A DNA stretch of 12,339 nt. Origin: an uncultured Eubacteriales bacterium (GTDB taxonomy: Bacteria > Bacillota > Clostridia > Christensenellales > Pumilibacteraceae). Made by a program: the position numbers and the translations under genes. The notes beneath the pieces were generated by a model. It had not been told where the DNA came from. It searched no databases and was given only the letters and a program-made list of their open reading frames with translations. Shown here one piece after another: positions 7,187 through 12,339 of the stretch; the stretch's first letter is position 1, and each line of letters starts with the position of its first letter. Location: NCBI GenBank assembly GCA_900553005.1, contig USBU01000020.1:1-12339 (forward strand), written 5' to 3'.

Positions 7187-8866
7187 TTAAAGCACGCCCA
7201 GCATGGATACGGCTATCGCGCAGTATATGGTAAGAGAAAGGGCGTCGACTATCGTCGTTATAAACGGACTTGCGACGACCGCCGGATCTAGCCGGCATTT
7301 TTTTGCCAGCAGGGGCAGCGTACAGCCTATAAGCTTGGCAAGAACTATGGTTGCAAACATAGCAAGGCAGATGACCGCGGACACCAGCAGACCATTTTGC
7401 ACCTTCCACAGCATATCTATCGTCATCAGCTTTACAAAACACGCGGCCGCCAGCGTCAGCCCCAGCAGTATCGACACGCGGAATTCTTTCCATAAAACCT
7501 TCCATATGTCCTTAAAGGTGACCTCGCCAAGGGCGATGCCTCGGATGATCGTAACCGACGCCTGCGATCCGGCGTTTCCGCCCGTATCCATCAGCATCGG
7601 AATACAAGCGGTCAATATTATGCCGTAAACAGGCATATTCAGCGTTGCCTCGTTTGATGAAATTATTATTCCCGTAAAGGTGGCCGAAATCATAAGAATA
7701 AGCAGCCACGGCACTCGGTTGAGCCAAATCTTGAATGTACTTGTTTTAAGGTAAGGCTTATCGGAAGGAGTGACCGCGCTCATTTTAGCCAGATCCTCGG
7801 TGGTCTCGTCCTGCATTATCTGCATCGCGTCGTCAACGGTGACAATGCCCACCAGACGTTGTTCTCCGTCAACTACCGGCATGGCCAGAAAGCCGTATTT
7901 GGCTATCATATTGGATACGTCCTCTTTATCGGTAAGGGTATAGACGTAAATTACGTTTTCTTCCATGATGTCGCCTATTTTCGCTTCCGGGGAGGAAAGC
8001 AGCAGCTCCTTGGCGGATACTATGCCTATAAGCTTTTTCTTTTCGTCGGTGACGTACATGGTGTAGATTGTTTCCTTATCCACACCGGTTTTTCTTATCC
8101 GCTCGAAGGCGGCCGCCACGGTCATGCTGCTGGTCAGCGATACAAACTCGATTGTCATGATACTGCCTGCGCTGTCCTTCGGGTACTTCAGAATTTCATT
8201 GATGTATGCGCGCGTTTCGGCGTCGGACTGCGCGATGATGCGTTTTACGACGTTGGCCGGCATTTCCTCAATAAGATCGACCGTATCGTCGAGAAACAGC
8301 TCGTCCATGACGGCTTTTAGTTCTTTGTCGTTTAAAAGCCGTATAAGCGCGTGTTTCATGTCGGCGCTCATTTCGACAAATGTTTCGGCGGCAAGTTCCT
8401 TTGGCAGAATACGGAAAATCAGAGCGACGTCCTCTTTAGGGACTTCGTCCAGCACGGCCGCCAGGTCGGTAGCGTTAAATTCATTTAAAAGCGGTTTTAA
8501 AACCCTGAAGTTTCTTTCCTCCAGCAGCCGCAGAATTTCATCTTTTTCAGCAATACGCCTGACTACTTCGGTCGGCATATCCTCGATGATTTCCAGCGTT
8601 TCGTCCACGGACATTTCGTCCATGACTTCCTTAAGCTCGCTGTCCTTAAGGGTTCCGATTATTTTTTCGATAAGCGCCGCGTCGTCTAGGCGCATCAAAA
8701 AATCAGCGATATCACCGCTGTCGAAACCGCTGCAAGCCGCTTTGAACTGTTCGTCGTCAAGCCCGACAAAAAATGCGGACAGCTCATCTGGAGCCGCCTC
8801 TGTCAGTTTTTTGCCCAGCGCTTCATAATTTTCGGAGCGTAAAAGCTCCATAAGCTCTTTATTCAT
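7187..8866 (-). CDS. mgtE: Magnesium transporter MgtE (CBS-gated Mg2+ channel), duplicated N domain
   Basis: The protein has 559 residues from ATG at 8866 to TAA at 7187-7189. MgtE is a homodimeric inner-membrane Mg2+ channel whose cytosolic N and CBS domains close the pore when Mg2+ is plentiful. Residues about 2-119 and 117-238 are two tandem MgtE_N superhelical domains, shown by LKDSELKEVMDE...IEDMPTEVV against LNDKELKAVMDE...IEEMPANVV. The stretch YPKDSAGSIMT leads into a CBS pair (about 235-365). The pore domain (383-559) has the signature MLMDTGGNAGSQ at 424-435 and the conserved late Asp in ITTIVDALSL (residue 541). Family members are usually near 450 residues; the extra length is the second N domain. 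An upstream TTG at 8923 is in frame, but the ATG better fits family starts. Its ribosome site is weak (GGGACACAGG). It has its own promoter and leader and is convergent with the giant gene. Confidence 0.95.
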   Translation of the reverse strand: MNKELMELLRSENYEALGKKLTEAAPDELSAFFVGLDDEQFKAACSGFDSGDIADFLMRLDDAALIEKIIGTLKDSELKEVMDEMSVDETLEIIEDMPTEVVRRIAEKDEILRLLEERNFRVLKPLLNEFNATDLAAVLDEVPKEDVALIFRILPKELAAETFVEMSADMKHALIRLLNDKELKAVMDELFLDDTVDLIEEMPANVVKRIIAQSDAETRAYINEILKYPKDSAGSIMTIEFVSLTSSMTVAAAFERIRKTGVDKETIYTMYVTDEKKKLIGIVSAKELLLSSPEAKIGDIMEENVIYVYTLTDKEDVSNMIAKYGFLAMPVVDGEQRLVGIVTVDDAMQIMQDETTEDLAKMSAVTPSDKPYLKTSTFKIWLNRVPWLLILMISATFTGIIISSNEATLNMPVYGIILTACIPMLMDTGGNAGSQASVTIIRGIALGEVTFKDIWKVLWKEFRVSILLGLTLAAACFVKLMTIDMLWKVQNGLLVSAVICLAMFATIVLAKLIGCTLPLLAKKCRLDPAVVASPFITTIVDALSLTIYCAIAVSMLGVL

Positions 8867-9053
8867 TTGCCTGTGTCCCGCAACCGACGTTTCCGTCGCT
8901 GGCCTGGGAATCAAGCGCGGCAAAATACAGTAACCGATCTATATCCGGGACGAAATATACGAATGTCCCGAAAAAAATTCGTACTGGGGGGTTCCGCGCT
9001 TTTACTGCTTCCGGCGTCCATTCGTTGCTTTCGTCCTCCTTTTTCTAAGTTTC
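8867..9053 (-). promoter_or_regulatory. Structured mgtE 5' leader, candidate cis-regulatory RNA
   Basis: The leader is about 187 nt from the predicted transcript start to the mgtE ATG. Perfect complementary segments are 8994-9001 with 8913-8920 (8 bp, enclosing), 8977-8983 with 8958-8964 (7 bp, S1), and 8965-8970 with 8946-8951 (6 bp, S2). S1 and S2 interleave as an H-type pseudoknot with a U6 loop 1, no nucleotide between S2 and S1, and a 6-nt loop 3. A hairpin with a GAAA loop lies at 8885-8898. The S2 strand CGGGAC recurs at 8875-8880, ending 8 nt before the ATG, so GTCCCG (8946-8951) can pair either inside the pseudoknot or over the mgtE ribosome-binding zone. I do not find the M-box landmarks usual for Bacillota Mg2+ transporters. 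The regulatory role is inference from one sequence. Confidence 0.45.
8911..9021 (-). CDS. Possible leader peptide / upstream ORF of mgtE (36 aa)
   Basis: ATG at 9021 opens 36 codons ending TGA at 8913-8911. The peptide begins MDAGSSKSAEPPSTNFF and ends in a basic, aromatic half. A strong AGGAGG lies at 9035-9040, but the gap to the ATG is 13 nt, longer than ideal. No nearer start codon exists. It spans the pseudoknot segments, so a translating ribosome would unfold them. It lies in a different frame from mgtE and stops 44 nt before it. It could equally be chance, with the AGGAGG serving only as an RNA element. Confidence 0.3.
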   Translation of the reverse strand: MDAGSSKSAEPPSTNFFRDIRIFRPGYRSVTVFCRA

Positions 9054-9059
9054 TTATTC

Positions 9060-9088
9060 AGTATATGTTTCCGCGGCGCTTATGTCAA
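9060..9088 (-). promoter_or_regulatory. SigA-type promoter of mgtE
   Basis: Read on the minus strand, TTGACA (9088-9083) is followed by exactly 17 nt and TATACT (9065-9060). That is a perfect -35 and a 5/6 -10 at ideal spacing. Transcription should begin near 9053, giving a leader of about 187 nt before the mgtE ATG. This long leader is why the 5' UTR deserves attention. Confidence 0.85.
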
Positions 9089-9147
9089 CCGTTTTTATGC
9101 GTTTTACGGAGAATTTGCTTTTTTTCGGCTGTTTTTTATGCTGCTCG

Positions 9148-9173
9148 GCCGTTTATAAACGGCGGCTTTTTTT
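9148..9173 (+). terminator. Terminator-like hairpin, rightward
   Basis: GCCGTT (9148-9153) and AACGGC (9158-9163) form a stem around TATA, followed by GGC and T7 at 9167-9173. It is oriented to stop rightward transcripts, although no plus-strand gene lies to its left. It may stop read-through antisense to mgtE, or end an unrecognised plus-strand RNA. Confidence 0.5.
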
Positions 9174-9228
9174 AAGCCCGCAGTCAGGCTTGCGTGCCCG
9201 TAAGAATTTATTTCATTTTTATTTGCGG

Positions 9229-9250
9229 CGGCTTTTTTAAGCCGGTTTTT
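9229..9250 (+). terminator. Second terminator-like hairpin, rightward
   Basis: CGGCTT (9229-9234) and AAGCCG (9239-9244) pair around T4, followed by GTTTTT ending at 9250. The surrounding string CGGCGGCT6-7AAGCC also occurs at 9160-9178, so the two sites look like a diverged short duplication 68 bp apart. The stem is short and partly A-T, so it is weaker than the terminator at 6797. Confidence 0.4.
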
Positions 9251-9309
9251 GACTGATAATTAATTTCTAAGCGATTTTATCCGTTTTATTGTATTTATGC
9301 GGCATTTTT

Positions 9310-9338
9310 ACCGTAAGTCTCTTGTAAAAAACCGTAAG
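9310..9338 (+). repeat. Direct repeat ACCGTAAG x2, candidate operator
   Basis: ACCGTAAG occurs at 9310-9317 and 9331-9338, starts 21 bp apart, about two helical turns. The first copy ends just before the -35 and the second sits in the promoter spacer. That placement suits a repressor or activator bound on one face of the helix. No regulator gene is in view. Confidence 0.35.
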
Positions 9339-9350
9339 CTGTGTTATAAT
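9322..9350 (+). promoter_or_regulatory. SigA-type promoter of the SNF2 helicase gene
   Basis: TTGTAA (9322-9327), a 17-nt spacer and a perfect TATAAT (9345-9350) place the transcript start near 9357. The 5' UTR is therefore only about 18 nt. GGAGG at 9363-9367 sits 7 nt before the ATG at 9375, an ideal ribosome site. Confidence 0.8.
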
Positions 9351-9374
9351 AATAAATCGACCGGAGGACAGATA

Positions 9375-12293
9375 ATGGTTTTTGATTTCGACACGCTGTA
9401 TAACGAGACTCAAGGCGATGCCTTTGCGTCCGGTAAAAAAAAGTTTTACGATAATAAGGTAAGAAGCATCACGACCGGAACTCAGGACGGAAAATTCGAT
9501 ATATACGCTACGGTGGCGGGCGACAGGGATTATTCCTGCAAAATAACGTTTGACGAGCAGGGCGGCTTGTACGACTACAGCTGCGACTGCGGCAAATTCA
9601 ATCTGGAAAGCGGACCGTGCAAGCATATTGTCGCAGCGGCGCTCAGTTTTGAGGAAAAAAATCCCGACGTCCGTTTCGGCGGCCGGCAGAAGCGTAAGTC
9701 CGATGCCGGAGCGATGACGCTTATAGCCGAGTACAATATGAAAAACCGCCGCCGTTTTATTACCGGCGACAGCGTTAAGACCGAGCTGATACCATATTTG
9801 GAGCTTGACGGCGGCGTGTCGCTGCGTTTTACCGTCGGCAACAAAAAGCAATACAATCTAAAGGACATTTCAGACTTTGTATCCTGCGTAGCCGCCGGCG
9901 GTTACAGGCGGTACGGCGTGGATCTGGAGCTGTACCATATTCCGGAGAATTTTACCGACGGCAGCAATAAGCTCATAGAATTTCTCGTTAAATGCTATCG
10001 TGAAAAAGCGGAAATTTCAGGCGCGTTTTTAAAATACAAGGACGAGCTGCGCCTTTTGTCCAGCGATATCGACGAGTTTTTCGCGCTGTATGAGGGCGCT
10101 TTGGTGCATCTGGGGAAGAGCGACTTAATACAGATAGCTCCTTTTGACGCGCTTTTGCCCGTGAAACTGGTCATAGAGCGCGAGGAGGAGGGCTTTTCGG
10201 TTTCGTTAAGCGATTCCGATTACAGGTTTATCGACGGAAAGGATTGGAAATATGTGCTTATCGGCAGCCGCATTTACAGAATAAGCGACGATTTCGACAG
10301 CGCGGTTCGTTCTTTTTTCGATACTTTGGCTTTGAAAAAAAAGCTTTACGTTGCATCGTCCGACATGAGTCCGTTTTACAACAGCGTAATCTGCCGGCTG
10401 AGCGGTTTTTTGGATGTTGACAGTAACGGAATCGATCTGTCCGTTTACGAGGCGGCGCCCTTCGTATGTAAAATTTACATCAACGGCAGGGACGGTCAGG
10501 TGTATCTTGACGTCAAGGCAAGCTACGACGATAATTCAGTCGATTTATTTTCGGACGTAACTGGCGGCGATTTCGTGCGGGACTGGGACAGCGAAAACGC
10601 TTTGCGCGGAGTTCTTTATAAATATTTCAAGCATTATCCCGATTTATATCTTGATGAAGAGGAGGAAATTTTCGATTTTCTTTCCGAGGGCGTCAAGGAG
10701 CTGTTTGAATACGCCGAGGTATTTGTAACCGACAGTATGAAAAGACTGCGCATAAGGCAGTCTCCGCATATACATGTGGGCGTAAGGCTTTCGAGCGATC
10801 TGCTTAATCTGGAGCTGTCCGCCGAGGGCTATACTCAGGAGGAGATAGCGGCGGTGCTTAACGCTTACAGGGAAAAGAAAAGATATATCCGTCTGGGCGG
10901 CGGATTCGTAAATCTCGAGGACAGCTCGATAGAGGCGCTCAGCGAGATTCTGGAGGTCGCCAAATTGACGGACTGCGGCTTTGAAATGCCCAAGTATTAC
11001 GCGCCTTTCGTCAACAGCGAGTTAAAGCAGGGATTTTTTTCGCTAAGCCGCGACAGCGCGTTCAAGGCCTTGCTTAAATCGCTTGAAAGCGTGGAAAACG
11101 CGGATATAGAAGTTCCCGAATCCTTACGTCTGACGATGAGAAATTACCAAAAAACCGGGTATCGCTGGCTTAAAATGCTTAAGGAAAACGGCTTCGGCGG
11201 TATTCTGGCCGACGACATGGGCTTGGGTAAATCTCTGCAAATGCTTGCGCTTTTGATGGAGCGTAAATCAACCGCTCTCATAATTTGTCCCACCACGCTT
11301 ATGCTGAACTGGGTGGGCGAGATCGAAAAGTTTGCGCCGGGGCTCAAAGCGCTGACCGTAATGGGAGGGCAGGAAGAGCGCAGGGCGCAGATTGCGCGCG
11401 CGTCGGAGTACGACGTAGTAATTACCTCGTATGACCTTATTCGCCGGGACTGGGAGCTTTACGGCGATATTACGTTCGATTATGCGGTGGCGGACGAGGC
11501 GCAGTTTATTAAAAATCCGGAAACCAAAAACGCCGTTGCCGTAAAAAAGATTAAGGCAAGGAATCGCTTTGCTCTGACCGGAACGCCGATAGAGAATAAC
11601 CTGGGAGAACTGTGGTCGATTTTCGATTTCATAATGCCGATGTATCTTGGCAGTTACTCGAGTTTTAAGGATAAATACGAGCTTGACATAGTGCGCGGAG
11701 ATAAAAATTCCACCGAGAGATTAAAGCGTATTGTCAAACCGTTTATACTCCGCAGACTTAAGGCGGACGTGCTTAAGGAGCTGCCGGCAAAGCTGGAAAG
11801 CGTAATCGACTCTCCGCTTGAGGGTAAACAGAAGGAGCTTTATACTGCCAATCTGGCGCTTATACGCGAAAGCATGAAAAAAGTCCCGGACATGAGCCGT
11901 GTCGTCGTTTTAAGTATGTTGACAAAGCTGCGCCAGATATGCTGCGATCCGGCGCTGGTTTATCCGGATTACAACGGCAATTCCGCTAAGACGGAGGCTT
12001 GTCTGCAGCTTATCGAAACAGCTTCGGAAGCCGGCCATAAAATTCTGCTGTTTTCTCAGTTTACGTCCATGCTCGACATTATCCGGCGCAATCTTATGGA
12101 GCGCGGAATTTCTCATTACGTGCTTAAGGGAGATACGCCCAAGTCGGAAAGGCTGCGGCTTGTAAACAAATTCAACGAAAACGATGTTAAGGTGTTTTTG
12201 ATTTCGTTAAAGGCCGGCGGAACCGGGATAAATCTGACGGGAGCGGACGTCGTTATACATTATGATCCGTGGTGGAACGAATCGGTTATGAAT
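9375..12293 (+). CDS. SWIM zinc-finger SNF2/Rad54-family DEAD/DEAH-like helicase (3' truncated)
   Basis: There are 973 codons without a stop; the frame then runs into adapter at 12294. SNF2 proteins are ATP-driven translocases on double-stranded DNA; bacterial members relate to RapA and YwqA, and the target of this one is unknown. A SWIM finger is intact at C70-x-C72...C82-x-H84. Residues about 120-570 fit the region usually holding the bacterial SNF2-associated domain, but I see no sharp motif there. The ATPase core follows: LRNYQKTGYRWL, Walker A DDMGLGKS (613-620), CPTTLMLNW, DEAQ box (707-710), LTGTPIENN, and KPFILRRLKADV. The C-terminal lobe has KILLFSQFTSMLD, motif V SLKAGGTGINL (from 944), and DPWWNESVMN, where motif VI should continue with an arginine finger. 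Probably fewer than 100 residues are lost. Start choice is firm: GGAGG 7 nt before ATG, with a promoter just upstream. Confidence 0.93.
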
Positions 12294-12339
12294 CTGTCTC
12301 TTATACACATCTCCGAGCCCACGAGACGGAGCTACATCT
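12294..12339. other. Nextera i7 adapter, right end (artefact)
   Basis: CTGTCTCTTATACACATCT at 12294-12312 is the Tn5 mosaic end. It is followed by the read-2 primer, index GGAGCTAC and ATCT. It is the exact reverse complement of bases 3-48, so the same i7 construct was assembled onto both contig ends. The helicase frame stays open through it and would add false residues if not trimmed. Confidence 0.97.

Noticed and set aside
8124..8828. 234-residue plus-strand frame antisense to mgtE
   Set aside because: It is Ser-rich low-complexity translation of the complementary strand of a well-supported gene, with no ribosome site or family resemblance.
8867..9021. MgtE starting at the upstream ORF through a -1 frameshift
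   Set aside because: An in-frame TAG at 8941-8939 closes the MgtE frame upstream, the upstream ORF is in another frame, and no canonical slippery heptamer lies in the overlap. A sequencing indel here would change this, so raw reads are worth a glance.
8867..9053. M-box (ykoK) Mg2+ riboswitch upstream of mgtE
   Set aside because: The conserved landmarks I know (GUUAGGUGAGGCUCC at the 5' side, AGUGCUAAAGCUCU at the 3' side) are not found in the leader or the upstream 250 bases. A formal Rfam search could not be run.
1..12339. A mobile element bounded by 46-bp perfect terminal inverted repeats
   Set aside because: The repeats match the Nextera i7 primer, index and Tn5 mosaic end exactly, and the content (surface protein, mgtE, helicase) has no transposase.

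Overview
The window is an assembled metagenome-style contig rather than a complete locus. Bases 1-48 and 12294-12339 are Illumina Nextera library adapter: the i7 primer tail, an 8-base index and the 19-bp Tn5 mosaic end. The natural DNA is therefore about 49-12293. Both outer genes are cut by the contig ends. The apparent 46-bp terminal inverted repeat is a library artefact, not a transposon end.

The organism looks like an uncultured Clostridia-type Bacillota, probably gut-associated (inference). The supporting signs are AGGAGG-type ribosome sites, near-consensus SigA promoters, moderate GC, an SNF2 helicase with an N-terminal SWIM finger, and a very large Ig-like/GLUG-type surface protein. 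The genetic code appears standard.

Layout. (1) 49-6687 (+): 3' part of a giant extracellular repeat protein, over 2200 residues, with one bacterial Ig-like domain followed by five beta-helix-like modules in the mirror order A-B-C-B-A, separated by Ig-like linkers. (2) 6688-7186: intergenic region between two convergent genes, holding a perfect 16-bp bidirectional-looking terminator and a stretch with RNA-folding potential. (3) 7187-8866 (-): mgtE, a CBS-domain Mg2+ channel with a tandemly duplicated N-terminal regulatory domain. (4) 8867-9374: divergent control region. On the minus strand a TTGACA-17-TATACT promoter drives mgtE through a leader of about 187 nt. The leader holds a possible 36-codon upstream ORF and a potential H-type pseudoknot, one strand of which can also pair just upstream of the mgtE start. 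On the plus strand there are two terminator-like hairpins, then a promoter with a 21-bp-spaced direct repeat. (5) 9375-12293 (+): SWIM-SNF2 family helicase, cut by the contig end inside motif VI.

The three genes do not look like one pathway. The convergent and divergent arrangement, with terminators between them, suggests three independent transcription units. The best candidate for something undescribed is the mgtE leader, which lacks recognisable M-box (ykoK) landmarks yet is built like a switch. The second is the mirror-ordered module architecture of the giant protein. Neither could be tested here by alignment, covariation or database search.
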